A DNA stretch of 64,000 nucleotides from Microbacterium sp. 1.5R (GTDB taxonomy: Bacteria > Actinomycetota > Actinomycetes > Actinomycetales > Microbacteriaceae): contig NZ_VDRC01000002.1 of assembly GCF_007667425.1 (NCBI RefSeq), forward strand, positions 955,072 to 1,019,071, written 5' to 3'. Within the stretch, counting starts at the first letter, position 1. The number at the start of each line of letters is the position of its first letter. Under the pieces are notes generated by a model. The model was not told where the DNA came from, did not search any database, and saw only the letters and a list, made by a program, of their open reading frames with translations. Shown in pieces: positions 1 to 9,486 of this stretch. The position numbers and the translations under genes were made by a program.

Positions 1-611
1 CCGTCGATGCGCGGCGGGAGCCCCTCGGACAGAAGGGCGAGTGGGAGCAGGAACAGCCCGCCGGCCGAGAGCTGCCACCCGGCGTACCCGATGGCGCCGA
101 CTCGCGCTGGGCGCCCCCAGCGCTTCGTCAGGATCATGCCGAGCGCGGTCGAGGTCACCCCGCCCACGGCGGCCAGCACGCCGACCAGGTCGAGCTGCGC
201 GTCGGGACCGACGACGACGAGCACGACCCCCACAGCTCCGGCGAACGCAGCGGCCGCGGTGCCCGGGCGGATCCGGTCTCGCAGCACGAGGCCGCTCATC
301 CCGAGCAGGATGAGCGGCTGCACTCCGGCGACGGCAGCGGCGACGCCGCCCGGAAGACGCTCTGCGGCGACGAACAGCAATGCGAAGAACGCACCGATGT
401 TCAGCACGCCCAGGACAGCGGACTTGACCCACCAGGCGCCGCTCGGGAGCCTGCGGGCGATCGCCACCGCGATGAGTCCCGCGGGAAGGGCGCGGAGAAG
501 GCCGGCGAGCAAGGGGTGACCATGGGGGAGCAGGGACGTGGTCACGAGGTAGGTGGTGCCCCACGCGATCGGGGCGAGCGCCGTGAGCAGGAGGGTGGTC
601 GACCGATTCAT
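1..611 (-). CDS. EamA/DMT-family transporter, 5' part (runs off window)
   Basis: The minus-strand frame from an ATG at 611 stays open to the window edge. It encodes a hydrophobic polytopic protein starting MNRSTTLLLTALAPIAWGTT, with the WGT(T/S)Y first-helix pattern and the Gly/Ala/Leu-rich helices of EamA (drug/metabolite transporter) proteins. The C-terminal half is outside the window. It is divergent from a LysR gene 70 bp away, a common arrangement in which the regulator controls the exporter. A CAGGCT hexamer at 618-623 ends six bases before the ATG, so the mRNA may be leaderless. The substrate cannot be inferred. Confidence 0.85.
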   Translation of the reverse strand, partial: MNRSTTLLLTALAPIAWGTTYLVTTSLLPHGHPLLAGLLRALPAGLIAVAIARRLPSGAWWVKSAVLGVLNIGAFFALLFVAAERLPGGVAAAVAGVQPLILLGMSGLVLRDRIRPGTAAAAFAGAVGVVLVVVGPDAQLDLVGVLAAVGGVTSTALGMILTKRWGRPARVGAIGYAGWQLSAGGLFLLPLALLSEGLPPRID

Positions 612-664
612 ACCCCCAGCCTGATTCCGCGGCATCGATGAGTCCAACTCGCTGTTGTCATGCC

Positions 665-680
665 ATCCATGAAGATGGAT
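665..680. promoter_or_regulatory. Inverted repeat, candidate LysR operator
   Basis: ATCCAT at 665-670 and ATGGAT at 675-680 form perfect 6-bp arms around GAAG, just upstream of the LysR start and inside the divergent intergenic region. The ATC...GAT ends resemble LysR-type operators, but the spacing is one base longer than the classical ATC-N9-GAT. Binding is inferred. Confidence 0.4.
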
Positions 681-681
681 C

Positions 682-1581
682 ATGGGTGAGATGGACCTGC
701 AGCAGCTTCGCTACGTGGTGGCCGTCGCCGCGAGTTCGAGCTTCACCCGCGCCGCCGAGAAGTGCTTCGTCACCCAGTCGGCGCTGAGTCATCAGATCGC
801 AGCCCTCGAGCGAGAGATCGGACAGCGCCTCTTCGTACGCACCAGCCGCAGCGTCGCGCTCTCGGAGGCGGGCGCGGCGTTCCTGCCGCACGCTCGTGCG
901 GCTGTCGAGGCCGCCGACCAGGCGGTGGAGGAAGCGGCCGCGGCATCCGGCACGATCGTCGGGTCGCTGCGGCTCGGCGTCATCCCCACCGTCACCGCGA
1001 TGGACGTGCCCGGTACTCTTCGCGCGTACCGGCTCGCGCATCCGTCGTCTCGCGTGGAGATGACGGTGGGGAACAGCGACGCGATGATCGCCGCCGTGCG
1101 CTCGGGCGACCTGGACATCGCACTCCTGGGGCTCCGAGAAGGAGTCGTTCCCGAAGGCGTGGCCTCGCGGATCCTCGAGACCGAGAGTCTGCAGGCGGTC
1201 GTCGCGACAGACCACCCGTTCGCCGCGGAGGGATCCGTGGCCCTCAAGGATCTGGCGGGGGAGACCTTCGCCGACTTCCCGGTGGGCACCGCGGGCCGCG
1301 CACAGAGCGATGGCGCTTTCCGCGCCGTCGGCGTGGAACGTGACGTGGCGTTCGAGGCCGACTCGGCCGAGCTGATCCTCGACCTCGTCGCCTCAGGATT
1401 GGCGGTCACGCTTCTCGCGCCCGGTGTCGTTCGTCGCTCCGCCGCGCGGGTGGCCGTGGTCGATGTACAGGGCGGGCCGGCGCGGAGCGAGCACCTGGCA
1501 TGGCACGCGACCGACCCGCGGAGCGCCGCGCGCGCGTTTCTCGGTGTCGTGACGACTCGCGACCAGCGACCGCCTGAGTGA
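682..1581 (+). CDS. LysR-family transcriptional regulator
   Basis: A 299-residue protein of the usual LTTR length. The N-terminal winged HTH occupies about residues 5-65: MDLQQLRYVVAVAASSSFTR, then QSALSHQIAALEREIG. The rest matches a LysR substrate-binding domain. An in-frame ATG at 691 (MDLQQL) fits the family start better than 682, so the true protein may be 296 residues. It is transcribed away from the EamA transporter and probably controls that gene; the effector is unknown. It converges on glpK across a strong hairpin. Confidence 0.9.
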   Translation: MGEMDLQQLRYVVAVAASSSFTRAAEKCFVTQSALSHQIAALEREIGQRLFVRTSRSVALSEAGAAFLPHARAAVEAADQAVEEAAAASGTIVGSLRLGVIPTVTAMDVPGTLRAYRLAHPSSRVEMTVGNSDAMIAAVRSGDLDIALLGLREGVVPEGVASRILETESLQAVVATDHPFAAEGSVALKDLAGETFADFPVGTAGRAQSDGAFRAVGVERDVAFEADSAELILDLVASGLAVTLLAPGVVRRSAARVAVVDVQGGPARSEHLAWHATDPRSAARAFLGVVTTRDQRPPE

Positions 1582-1586
1582 CAGAA

Positions 1587-1613
1587 CGGGCCCGGAGGAA
1601 TCCTCCGAGCCCG
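1587..1613. terminator. Bidirectional hairpin between lysR and glpK
   Basis: Arms 1587-1599 and 1601-1613 pair over 13 positions with one mismatch (C1592 against A1608). They lie between convergent stop codons at 1581 and 1633. There is no clear T-run on either side, so it is a hairpin terminator by position and stem strength. Confidence 0.6.
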
Positions 1614-1632
1614 CTCCCTCAGTGTCCTGAGA

Positions 1633-3147
1633 TCACTTCACGTCGTCGTCGACCCAGTCCATCGACTTCGTGACGGCCTTGCGCCACAGGCGCAGCTGGC
1701 GGTCGCGTTCGGCCTCGTCCATCGACGGCTCCCAACGCTTGTCCTCCTGCCAGTTGGCGGACAGGTCGTCGAGTCCGTCCCAGAAACCGACCGCGAGACC
1801 CGCGGCGTACGCGGCTCCCAGCGCCGTGGTCTCCGCGACGACGGGGCGAACGACCGGCACACCGAGGACGTCCGCTTGGAACTGCATGAGGGCGTCGTTC
1901 GCGACCATGCCGCCGTCGACCTTGAGCTCGGACAGGTCGACTCCGGCATCCGCGTTCACGGCGTCGAGCACGTCGCGCGTCTGGAAGGCGACGGCTTCGA
2001 GCGCCGCCCGCGCGATGTGGTTCTTGTTCGCGTACCGGGTGAGGCCGACGATCGCACCGCGCGCATCCGGTCGCCAGTACGGCGCGAAGAGACCGGAGAA
2101 CGCGGGCACGATGTAGACGCCGCCGTTGTCCTCGACCTGCTCGGCGAGCTGCTCCACCTCGGGGGCGGACGAGATGATGCCGAGCTGATCGCGCAGCCAC
2201 TGGATCAGCGAGCCGGTGACGGCGATCGACCCCTCCAGGGCGTAGTGGGTCGGCTGGTCGCCGAGCTTGTAGCCCACCGTCGTCAGGAGTCCGTTCTTCG
2301 ACCGGACGATCTCCTCGCCCGTGTTGAAGATCAGGAAGCAGCCGGTGCCGTAGGTGTTCTTGCTCTCGCCCGTGTCGAACGCGGCCTGACCGAACGTCGC
2401 GGCCTGCTGGTCGCCCAGGATGCCGGCGATCGGAGTCTCACGCAGCAGGGACGAATCCTCGGCCTTGCCGTAGACCTCGGAAGAGGAGCGGATCTCGGGC
2501 ATCATCGAGCGCGGCACGCCGAACACCTCGAGAATGTCGTCACGCCACTCGAGCGTCTCGAGGTCCATGAACATCGTGCGCGAGGCATTCGTGACGTCGG
2601 TCGCGTGCACGCCGCCGTCGACGCCTCCCGTGAGGTTCCAGAGCACCCAGCTGTCGGTCGTGCCGAACGCCAGGTCGCCGGCTTCCGCCTTCTCGCGAGC
2701 ACCGTCGACGTTCTCCAGGATCCAGGCGATCTTCGTGCCGGAGAAGTACGTCGCCAGCGGCAGGCCGACGATGTCCTTGAAGCGGTCGCCGCCCCCGTCC
2801 GCCGCGAGGCGGTCGACGATGGCCTGAGTGCGGGTGTCCTGCCAGACGATGGCGTTGTACACGGGCTTGCCCGTCGTCCTGTCCCACACGACGGCGGTCT
2901 CGCGCTGGTTGGTGATGCCGACCGCGGCGATGTCGTGACGCGTCAGGTCGGCCCGGCTCAGAGCGAGACCGATGACCTCCTGCACGTTGCGCCAGATCTC
3001 GGAGGCGTCGTGCTCGACCCAGCCCGCCTTGGGGAGGATCTGCTCGTGCTCCTTCTGGCCGGTCGCGACGATGCTGCCCTTCTTGTCGAAGATGATGGCG
3101 CGGCTCGAGGTCGTGCCCTGGTCGATCGCGATGATGTAGTCAGCCAT
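1633..3147 (-). CDS. glpK: Glycerol kinase
   Basis: 504 residues, the normal FGGY-kinase length. It phosphorylates glycerol with ATP to glycerol 3-phosphate in the cytosol. The phosphate-binding motif [10 protein letters not shown] starts at residue 9, and the conserved [13 protein letters not shown] stretch and C-terminal DGGMVAND segment are present. The ATG at 3147 is preceded by AAGGAG. It is the last gene of a minus-strand glpD-glpF-glpK set, 30 bp after glpF, so uptake, phosphorylation and oxidation of glycerol are encoded together. It is probably controlled by the divergent SorC-type regulator. Confidence 0.97.
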   Translation of the reverse strand: MADYIIAIDQGTTSSRAIIFDKKGSIVATGQKEHEQILPKAGWVEHDASEIWRNVQEVIGLALSRADLTRHDIAAVGITNQRETAVVWDRTTGKPVYNAIVWQDTRTQAIVDRLAADGGGDRFKDIVGLPLATYFSGTKIAWILENVDGAREKAEAGDLAFGTTDSWVLWNLTGGVDGGVHATDVTNASRTMFMDLETLEWRDDILEVFGVPRSMMPEIRSSSEVYGKAEDSSLLRETPIAGILGDQQAATFGQAAFDTGESKNTYGTGCFLIFNTGEEIVRSKNGLLTTVGYKLGDQPTHYALEGSIAVTGSLIQWLRDQLGIISSAPEVEQLAEQVEDNGGVYIVPAFSGLFAPYWRPDARGAIVGLTRYANKNHIARAALEAVAFQTRDVLDAVNADAGVDLSELKVDGGMVANDALMQFQADVLGVPVVRPVVAETTALGAAYAAGLAVGFWDGLDDLSANWQEDKRWEPSMDEAERDRQLRLWRKAVTKSMDWVDDDVK

Positions 3148-3177
3148 GGATGTTCTCCTTCGAAGTCAGGTGGCGGT

Positions 3178-3930
3178 TCAGGCGAGGCCGAGAAGGGCCG
3201 GAGCGGCGACGGCGGCGAGCACACCACCGATGAGCGGACCGACGACGGGGACCCACGAGTAGGACCAGTCGCTGGAGCCCTTGCCCTTGATCGGCAGGAT
3301 CGCGTGAGCGATGCGCGGACCGAGGTCGCGGGCGGGGTTGATGGCGTAGCCGGTGGGTCCACCGAGCGAGGCGCCGATGCCGACCACCACGAGGGCGACG
3401 GGGAGCGCGCTGAGCGGGCCGAGGCCTCCGGGGACGCCGATGTCGGCCACGCCGTAGTCGGCGAACGCGAAGACGGAGAACACCAGGACGAACGTGCCGA
3501 TGATCTCGGTGACCAGGTTCCAGCCGTAGGAGCGGATCGCCGGACCCGTCGAGAACACGCCGAGCTTGTTCGCGGGCTCGGGTTCCTCATCGAAGTGCTG
3601 CTTGTAGGCGAGCCACACCAGGATCGCACCGACGATCGCGCCGAGGAGTTCGGCACCGGTCGCCGTCGCGAACTGCGAGAAGTCGATCTTGCCGGCCACG
3701 AGCAGGCCGATGCCGACAGCGGGGTTCAGGATCGCGCCGGAGTACGCCGAGGCGAGGACACCCACGAAGACCGCGAGCCCCCATCCCCAGTTGACCATCA
3801 GGAAGCCGCCGCCGTAGCCCTTGTTCTTCGTCAGGGCGACGTTCGCGACGACACCACCTCCGAGAAGGAGCAGCAGCGCGGTGCCGACGAACTCCGACAG
3901 GAAGTAGAGACCGAGATTCACATCAGTCAT
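3178..3930 (-). CDS. glpF: Glycerol uptake facilitator (aquaglyceroporin)
   Basis: 250 residues with six predicted hydrophobic segments and both MIP-family NPA boxes, NPA at 69-71 and NPA at 198-200. The second is followed by Arg-Asp-Leu-Gly-Pro-Arg, and the Asp in that position is typical of glycerol rather than strict water channels. It should let glycerol diffuse across the plasma membrane to be trapped by the adjacent kinase. The ATG at 3930 has a GAAAGG element upstream. The 95-bp gap to glpD contains a GTGCCG/CGGCAC hairpin (3952-3977), so glpF-glpK may have some control separate from glpD. Confidence 0.95.
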   Translation of the reverse strand: MTDVNLGLYFLSEFVGTALLLLLGGGVVANVALTKNKGYGGGFLMVNWGWGLAVFVGVLASAYSGAILNPAVGIGLLVAGKIDFSQFATATGAELLGAIVGAILVWLAYKQHFDEEPEPANKLGVFSTGPAIRSYGWNLVTEIIGTFVLVFSVFAFADYGVADIGVPGGLGPLSALPVALVVVGIGASLGGPTGYAINPARDLGPRIAHAILPIKGKGSSDWSYSWVPVVGPLIGGVLAAVAAPALLGLA

Positions 3931-4025
3931 GTCTTCATTGACCTTTCTCGCGTGCCGAGGCCCCTCTGCCCCGGCACTTTTCTATTGTGGTTCGTCGCGA
4001 GGAGGGCGACGGTCGGAGGATCCCG

Positions 4026-5735
4026 TCAGCCGCGGGTGCGGGACGGGATGGAAAGTCCGTGTCGCTCGTTCAACAGCGTCCGAGTCTCCTCGACCTCGGC
4101 GTCGTGACGGTCGCGATCCCAATCGAGCAGGGGTGCCAGTGCGTTCGCGAGCTCGTCCAGCACCTCGGCATCCGCATTGCCGGTGAAGGCGATGCTGGTG
4201 CGGCGGAGGACGACGTCCTGAAGCCTGGCGACGAGCTCGTTCTGCACCATCCACTCGAGCTCGCGCGTCGACACGTCACCGCCGGCGAGCGGGGCGTCGT
4301 CACCCTGCTCGACGTACGTCCAGACGTCGGCGGCGCGCGTACCGTAGCGGGCCAGGAGCTTCTCGGCGCGGTCTCCCGCGCCGGCGAGGTTCTCCTGGAT
4401 CCAGATGCGACGAGCCTTCTCGGTGCGGGGGAAGTCGCGTCCCCCGCCGATCGCACGACCGACGGTGGAGACCGTTCGGGTGCGACCGATGAGGTCGAGC
4501 ACGACGTCGGAGAGAGACTCGCCGAGCGCGCGGAAGGTGGTCCACTTGCCGCCGACGAGGCTGACGAGCGGGGTCGCGCCCTTCCGGTCGACCTCGACGC
4601 GGTAGTCGCGCGACACGAAGCCGGGCGCCGTGTCCTCGTGACGGGGGAGCGGGCGGATGCCGGAGAAGTTGAACACGATCTGGTCGCGCGTCACGGAGAT
4701 CTGCGGGAACACGTGGTGGATGAGGTCGAAGAAGTAGTCGATCTCCTCCTCGGTGCACACCGGGACCTCGCGCGGGTCGGCGTCGATATCGGTCGTCCCG
4801 ACGAGGACGCGGCCCTTGAGCGGGTAGATCAGGACGATGCGGCCGTCGGAGTGCTCGAAGAAGATCTCCCGGCCGCGAGTCGCCTCGAGCAGCTCGGGGT
4901 GGTCGAGCACGATGTGCGAGCCCTTGGTGCCGCCCATGAAGTGCGTGTCGGTGCCCAGCGCGTCGTTGGTGAGGTCCGTCCAGGGACCGGAGGCATTGAC
5001 CACGACGTCAGCGGCGACGGTGAACTCGGCGCCGCTCTCGCGGTCGCGCAGCACCACCTCGAAGCCGTCTCGCGAGACGGCTTCGACGTAGTTCAGGGCG
5101 ACGGCGCCGGGGTGTGCGGCGCGTCCGTCCTGCAGCACGTCGAGAGCGAGGCGCTCCGGGTCGTGCATCGAGGCGTCGTAGTAGGTGGCGGTGTACTTGA
5201 TGTTCGGGTCGAGCGACGGGAGCTCGGCGAGCGCGCGCTTGCGACCCAGGAAGCGGTGCCGGGGAACCGTGCCGCCGTCGCGGGAGAACGTGTCGTAGAT
5301 CGTCAGGCCGATCTTGATGAGGAAAGCTCCGCGCTCCTGCGGCTTGCCGCTCTTGTGCGTCAGGAAGCGCAGAGGCGCAGAGAGGATCCCGGAGAACGTC
5401 GAGTAGATCGGGATGGTCGTCTGCAGCGGCTTGACGTAGTGGGGCGCGATCTTGAGCAGTCCGTTGCGCTCCTCGACCGACTCGCGGACCAGACGGAACT
5501 CGCCGTTCTCGAGGTAGCGGATGCCGCCGTGGATCATGTGGCTCGACGCGGCGGACGCTCCGGATGCGAAGTCGCCCCGTTCGACGAGGACGGCGTCGAC
5601 GCCCTGCAGCGCCAGGTCTCGGAACGTGGAGATGCCGTTGATCCCTGCTCCGATGATGAGGACGCTCGTGCGCCCTGCTTCGCGTACGGCGCGGACCTCT
5701 GCGCGCTCCGGTGACGAGTGTGTCGACTCGATCAT
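4026..5735 (-). CDS. glpD: Aerobic glycerol-3-phosphate dehydrogenase (FAD)
   Basis: 569 residues. It oxidises glycerol 3-phosphate to dihydroxyacetone phosphate at the membrane and passes electrons to quinone. The FAD Rossmann motif GAGINGIS starts at residue 29, followed by DAO-fold sequence and the GlpD C-terminal domain. I place the start at the ATG at 5735 (MIESTHSS) because GGAGGT lies five bases upstream; a frame-open ATG at 5768 has no such site and falls close to the operator. It is first in the glpD-glpF-glpK order and divergent from the SorC-type regulator. Confidence 0.95.
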   Translation of the reverse strand: MIESTHSSPERAEVRAVREAGRTSVLIIGAGINGISTFRDLALQGVDAVLVERGDFASGASAASSHMIHGGIRYLENGEFRLVRESVEERNGLLKIAPHYVKPLQTTIPIYSTFSGILSAPLRFLTHKSGKPQERGAFLIKIGLTIYDTFSRDGGTVPRHRFLGRKRALAELPSLDPNIKYTATYYDASMHDPERLALDVLQDGRAAHPGAVALNYVEAVSRDGFEVVLRDRESGAEFTVAADVVVNASGPWTDLTNDALGTDTHFMGGTKGSHIVLDHPELLEATRGREIFFEHSDGRIVLIYPLKGRVLVGTTDIDADPREVPVCTEEEIDYFFDLIHHVFPQISVTRDQIVFNFSGIRPLPRHEDTAPGFVSRDYRVEVDRKGATPLVSLVGGKWTTFRALGESLSDVVLDLIGRTRTVSTVGRAIGGGRDFPRTEKARRIWIQENLAGAGDRAEKLLARYGTRAADVWTYVEQGDDAPLAGGDVSTRELEWMVQNELVARLQDVVLRRTSIAFTGNADAEVLDELANALAPLLDWDRDRHDAEVEETRTLLNERHGLSIPSRTRG

Positions 5736-5798
5736 CTTCGACCTCCCTGTGTTGCTTGCCCCCAGCATCGACCCGCGCGACCCTCACGCGCAAGCCTG

Positions 5799-5814
5799 TT
5801 GCACATATGTGCAA
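5799..5814. promoter_or_regulatory. Perfect palindrome, candidate SorC-regulator operator
   Basis: TTGCACATATGTGCAA is a perfect 16-bp palindrome in the 102-bp gap between glpD and the SorC-family gene, 64 bp from the glpD start and 24 bp from the regulator start. Its position suggests control of the glp genes together with autoregulation. No second copy was noticed in the window. Confidence 0.6.
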
Positions 5815-5837
5815 GGATCTGTATCGAGGAGGCCGTC

Positions 5838-6809
5838 ATGCCCTACGAAGAGCCCGGATCCCGCGACTCCAAACTGGTCGCCGCGCTCACCGCCGCGCAG
5901 CTCTACTACATGCAGGACAAGACCATGGAGGTCATCGCCAAGGAGCTGAAGACCTCCCGATCCTCGGTGTCCCGGCTTCTCAGCTTCGCCAGGGAGAGCG
6001 GTCTCGTCGACATCCGCATCAACTCCCCGCTGGAACGCCTCGGGATGCTCGAACAGCGGATCCGTGATCGGCATCGCGTCGTGGCGCATGTGGTGCCGAC
6101 CCCCGAGATCGTCAGCGAGGTGGAGCGGCTGGAACGCGTGGCGCTCACGGCGGGTCGTCTCCTGTCGCAATTCGTCGACTCCAACATGATCGTCGGCGTC
6201 GCGTGGGGGTCGACCATCAGCGCGGTCAGCAGGGGGCTGACGCAGAAGGAGACGCACAACACCACGTTCGTCCAGCTCAACGGAGCGGGCAACACCCAGA
6301 CGAGCGGCGTGGAGTACTCCAGCGACATCCTCCAGCGATTCGGCAGCGCCTTCGGTGCTCAGGTCCAGCAGTTCCCGGTGCCGGCCTTCTTCGACGATCC
6401 GTCGACGCGCGAGGCGATGTGGCGCGAGCGAAGCACGAGACGCGTGCTCGACCTCCAAGCGAAGATGGACATCGCGGTGTTCAGCCTCGGGTCACCCGCC
6501 GCCGAGGTTCCGAGTCGGGTGTACGTCGGCGGTTATCTCGGCAGAGACGATTACCGGAGTCTTCGCGAGGACCACGCCATCGGCGACGTCGCCACCGTCT
6601 TCTTCCGCGCTGACGGCTCGTGGAAGGACATCCGTGTCAACGCTCGAGCGACCGGGCCCGGGCTCGATCGGCTGCGCCGCGTCCCGCGTCGTGTCTGCGT
6701 CGTCTCCGGCATCCCGAAGCTGGCGAGCCTGCGCGCGGCGATAGCCGCCGATCTCGTCACCGACGTGGTGCTCGACGAGGGGCTCGCCCGCCGCCTCGTC
6801 GACGACTGA
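5838..6809 (+). CDS. SorC/DeoR-type sugar-binding transcriptional regulator
   Basis: 323 residues. The N-terminal HTH is at about residues 18-60 (AQLYYMQDKTMEVIAKELKT then SRSSVSRLLSFARESGLVDI). The remainder is the SorC sugar-binding domain, with the VGVAWGSTISAV and LNGAGN stretches typical of phosphosugar-binding regulators. The start is the ATG at 5838 behind CGAGGAGG; an upstream in-frame ATG at 5718 would run through the operator. The divergent glpD and palindromic operator suggest it controls glycerol use, with glycerol 3-phosphate or DHAP as plausible but unproven effectors. Confidence 0.88.
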   Translation: MPYEEPGSRDSKLVAALTAAQLYYMQDKTMEVIAKELKTSRSSVSRLLSFARESGLVDIRINSPLERLGMLEQRIRDRHRVVAHVVPTPEIVSEVERLERVALTAGRLLSQFVDSNMIVGVAWGSTISAVSRGLTQKETHNTTFVQLNGAGNTQTSGVEYSSDILQRFGSAFGAQVQQFPVPAFFDDPSTREAMWRERSTRRVLDLQAKMDIAVFSLGSPAAEVPSRVYVGGYLGRDDYRSLREDHAIGDVATVFFRADGSWKDIRVNARATGPGLDRLRRVPRRVCVVSGIPKLASLRAAIAADLVTDVVLDEGLARRLVDD

Positions 6810-6812
6810 CGG

Positions 6813-7964
6813 TCACGGAGCCTCGGTCGAGGCCTCCGGTCCCGACCGGAACTCGCGGATGAGGTGTCGCACCACCGCGCGCAGATCTCCGCCGGTGGCG
6901 TTCGCGATCGTCAGCTGCCGCTCATAGCTGGCACCCTCGGCGAGGATGGTCGCGATGCTGCCGAACTCCCGCACGCATCCGAGCTCCAGGGCGACGGGGG
7001 CGAGCTCGTCGAGGACCTCTGCGAGGTGATCGCGGACCGGCCGCTGCGTTCCCTCGGCGTCGACGATGAGACGCGCCTCGAGGCCGTAGCGGGCCGCGCG
7101 CCACTTGTTCTCGCGGTGATACCAGGAGGGCATGGTCGGGAGATCGCGCCCCTCGTCGATCTGACGGGAGAAGTGCTCGACCAGCACTTGCACCAGAGAC
7201 GCGACCGCTGCGAGCTCGGGGAGAGTGGAGAGTCCGTCGCAGGCGCGGATCTCGATCGTGCCCCAGCGAGGAGCGGGACGGATGTCCCAGCGTACCTCGG
7301 TGGCGTCGGCCATCACGCCCGTTCTGACCATGTCGTCGAGGTAGGACTCGTACGCGTCCCAATCCGGCAGCTGCCAGGGGAGGCCCGCAGTGGGGAGCTG
7401 CTGGAAGACGAGTGCACGATTCGAGGCGTAGCCGGTGCGCTCTCCCGCCCAGAACGGGCTCGACGCCGACAGTGCCTGGAGGTGGGGGAGGTACGCGGCC
7501 AAGGCGTTGATGATGGGGATGACCTTGCGCCGGTCCTCCACGCCGATGTGGACGTGGATGCCCCAGATCATCATGTTCCGACCCCACCATTGCGTCCGCT
7601 CGATGAGCGTGTGGTAGCGGGTCTTGTCCGTGACCTCTTGGTCGTACCACTGCGCGAACGGATGGCTGCCGGCGGAGAGGAGCTCGATGCCCGCCGAGTC
7701 GGTCGCGGTGCGCACCGCGGCGATCGCGTTCGCGATGTCGTCGACCGCATGCGCGACGGAGTCGCCGATCCCGCTCGTGACCTCGATGGTGTTGGTGAGC
7801 AACTCGCCGGTCACCGTGTACCGTTCATCAGCGCTGTTCGCCTCGAGGGCGTCGAGGAGCTCAGGGGCGCGTCCGACGAGGTCTCCGGTCGCCGGATCAG
7901 CGAGCATGATCTCCCATTCCAGGCCGACGGTTGAGCGGTCTGAGGCGGCGAACTCGAGGGGCAC
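6813..7964 (-). CDS. Carboxylate-amine ligase / glutamate-cysteine ligase family protein
   Basis: About 383 residues, matching the YbdK branch of the GCS2 family, which makes gamma-glutamyl amide bonds with ATP. The N terminus [20 protein letters not shown] and later IHVHIGVED and [20 protein letters not shown] are characteristic. Actinobacterial members may act in thiol or ergothioneine precursor synthesis or on unknown amines; the substrate is not decidable here. Two GTG starts are possible, 7970 and 7964. I prefer 7964 because a CAGACT hexamer at 7971-7976 ends six bases before it, the leaderless spacing seen at many genes here. It converges on the SorC gene with three bases between stops. 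Confidence 0.85.
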   Translation of the reverse strand: MPLEFAASDRSTVGLEWEIMLADPATGDLVGRAPELLDALEANSADERYTVTGELLTNTIEVTSGIGDSVAHAVDDIANAIAAVRTATDSAGIELLSAGSHPFAQWYDQEVTDKTRYHTLIERTQWWGRNMMIWGIHVHIGVEDRRKVIPIINALAAYLPHLQALSASSPFWAGERTGYASNRALVFQQLPTAGLPWQLPDWDAYESYLDDMVRTGVMADATEVRWDIRPAPRWGTIEIRACDGLSTLPELAAVASLVQVLVEHFSRQIDEGRDLPTMPSWYHRENKWRAARYGLEARLIVDAEGTQRPVRDHLAEVLDELAPVALELGCVREFGSIATILAEGASYERQLTIANATGGDLRAVVRHLIREFRSGPEASTEAP

Positions 7965-8018
7965 CCGCACAGTCTGGCACGCGAGTCGAGCGCCACGACA
8001 AGCACCGTGTCGCCACGT

Positions 8019-8048
8019 TTCGCGACTGGCGGGCGGATCTGGCAGAAT
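8019..8048 (+). promoter_or_regulatory. Promoter of the rpsP operon
   Basis: A -10 element CAGAAT at 8043-8048 is preceded by TTCGCG at 8019-8024 with an 18-bp spacer. The same GGCAGAAT context occurs upstream of rplS (13453-13460), which supports a shared ribosomal-protein promoter type. About 120 bases of leader follow before the GTG start. Confidence 0.5.
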
Positions 8049-8171
8049 AGAGGGTCGGACGACGTGCTCGACCCTCTATCCAGCACGAGTCCTCCCTCTG
8101 AGCTTCCGCCGGATGTGCACCCCACTCTCCAGGCGACCGGTTCGTTTCCTTCCACACAATTCAGGAGAATC

Positions 8172-8609
8172 GTGGCTGTCAAGATTCGTCTCAAGCGCCT
8201 GGGCAAGATCCGTGCGCCCTACTACCGCATCGTCGTCGCCGACTCGCGCACCAAGCGCGACGGTCGTGTGATCGAGGAGATCGGCAAGTACCACCCCACC
8301 GAGGAGCCCTCGTTCATCGAGATCGACTCCGAGCGTGCGCAGTACTGGCTCTCCGTCGGCGCTCAGCCGACCGAGCAGGTCACCGCCCTCCTCAAGATCA
8401 CGGGCGACTGGGGCACCTTCAAGGGCGACAAGGACGCGAAGTCCACCCTCAAGGTCGCCGGCGAGAAGACCGCCTTCGAGGCGGACTCCTCGAAGAAGTC
8501 GGTCATCAAGCCCAAGGCGGAGAAGAAGGAGGAGGCTCCCGCTGCGGAGGCTCCCGCCGCCGACGCCGACGCGGAGGCCGCCGAGGCTCCCGCCGCCGAC
8601 GCCGAGTAA
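8172..8609 (+). CDS. rpsP: 30S ribosomal protein S16
   Basis: 145 residues starting at a GTG behind AGGAG (8163-8167). The first ~85 residues are classic S16 ([20 protein letters not shown], then [19 protein letters not shown]). A long Lys/Ala/Glu/Asp-rich tail follows, made of repeated APAA(D/E) units and absent from standard S16. It opens the rpsP-KH-rimM-trmD operon. An open frame extends upstream to 8007 but has no conserved sequence. Confidence 0.97.
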   Translation: MAVKIRLKRLGKIRAPYYRIVVADSRTKRDGRVIEEIGKYHPTEEPSFIEIDSERAQYWLSVGAQPTEQVTALLKITGDWGTFKGDKDAKSTLKVAGEKTAFEADSSKKSVIKPKAEKKEEAPAAEAPAADADAEAAEAPAADAE

Positions 8610-8614
8610 TCGTC

Positions 8615-8845
8615 GTGCTCGCCGCCGCGCTCGAACACATCGTCAAGGGGATCGTCGATCACCCTGAGGATGTCCGTATCAACGCTTCCACCTCGCCGCG
8701 AGGCGACCTGCTCGAGGTGCGCGTGCACCCCGACGACCGTGGACGCGTGATCGGGCGCGGCGGCCGCACCGCGAAAGCACTGCGCACCCTGGTGTCCGCC
8801 CTGGCGGACGGGCGCCGCGTCCGCGTCGACGTCGCGGACGACTGA
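8615..8845 (+). CDS. khpA: KH-domain RNA-binding protein (KhpA/YlqC type)
   Basis: 76 residues, GTG start five bases after the rpsP stop. It is one KH domain with the GxxG loop GRGG at residues 47-50 and the surrounding VIGRGGRTAKALRTLVSALA helix pair. KhpA proteins bind RNA, often as a heterodimer with KhpB/Jag, and act in cell-elongation or translation control. The position between rpsP and rimM is conserved in Gram-positive bacteria. The partner is not in this window. Confidence 0.9.
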   Translation: MLAAALEHIVKGIVDHPEDVRINASTSPRGDLLEVRVHPDDRGRVIGRGGRTAKALRTLVSALADGRRVRVDVADD

Positions 8846-8846
8846 C

Positions 8847-9467
8847 GTGGTGCCGAAAGACCGCAACCAGGGCAAGAACCAGCTCCGTGTGGGGCGTCTC
8901 GTCAAGGCCCACGGCCTCAAGGGCGCGTTGAAGCTGGAGCTGTACACCGACAACCCGGAGCGACGTTTCATCCCGGGTGCCGAGTTCACGTTGCAGGTGC
9001 CCGAGGCATCTCCGTGGCACGGCAAGACCATCACGGTGCGCGAGTACCGCGTGATGAATGCGAACTCCGTCGTCTTCTTCCAAGACGTCGACGACCGGGA
9101 CGCTGCCGAGAGCCTCGTCCGCGCCATCCTGTGGATCGACCAGGATGCCGACGAGCCCGAGGACAACGCCTGGTACGACCATCAGCTCGTCGGTCTGGAC
9201 GTGGTCCGCGATGACGCGGTGGTCGGCCACGTGGTCCGCGTGGAGCACATGCCGGCGCAGGACCTCCTCATCGTCAAGGTGCAGGAGCGGGAGATCATGG
9301 TGCCGTTCGTGGAGGCGATCGTCCCCACCGTCGACATCGCCCGAGGTCGAGTCATCGTGACTCCACCCGCCGGTCTGTTCGAGGACCTGCCCGAATCCGA
9401 TCCCGATGGCGGCGAGGCTGCGGCAGCGGACGCGGGTGAGTCTGCAGACTCCGACGCGACCGACTGA
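8847..9467 (+). CDS. rimM: Ribosome maturation factor RimM
   Basis: 206 residues, GTG start immediately after the KH gene stop (tight operon). The N-terminal RimM barrel starts at about residue 12 ([20 protein letters not shown]) and the C-terminal PRC-barrel holds the [11 protein letters not shown] and [11 protein letters not shown] stretches. It assists 16S 3'-domain assembly by binding S19. The last ~25 residues are an acidic Ala/Asp/Glu tail similar in style to that of S16 from the same operon. Its 3' end is separated from the trmD GTG by 19 bp. Confidence 0.95.
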   Translation: MVPKDRNQGKNQLRVGRLVKAHGLKGALKLELYTDNPERRFIPGAEFTLQVPEASPWHGKTITVREYRVMNANSVVFFQDVDDRDAAESLVRAILWIDQDADEPEDNAWYDHQLVGLDVVRDDAVVGHVVRVEHMPAQDLLIVKVQEREIMVPFVEAIVPTVDIARGRVIVTPPAGLFEDLPESDPDGGEAAAADAGESADSDATD

Positions 9468-9486
9468 CCGGCGAAACGGTCCCCGC

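Noticed and set aside
3952..3977. Hairpin followed by TTTTCT, as a plus-strand terminator
   Set aside because: No plus-strand gene reads into it; it lies between minus-strand glpD and glpF, so it may be a leader structure or chance.
1876..4107. A 743-codon plus-strand open frame antisense to glpK and glpF
   Set aside because: It is full of Arg, Asp, Gly and Val in shadow-frame style, has no recognisable domain, and lies opposite two clear genes. High GC content leaves antisense frames open.
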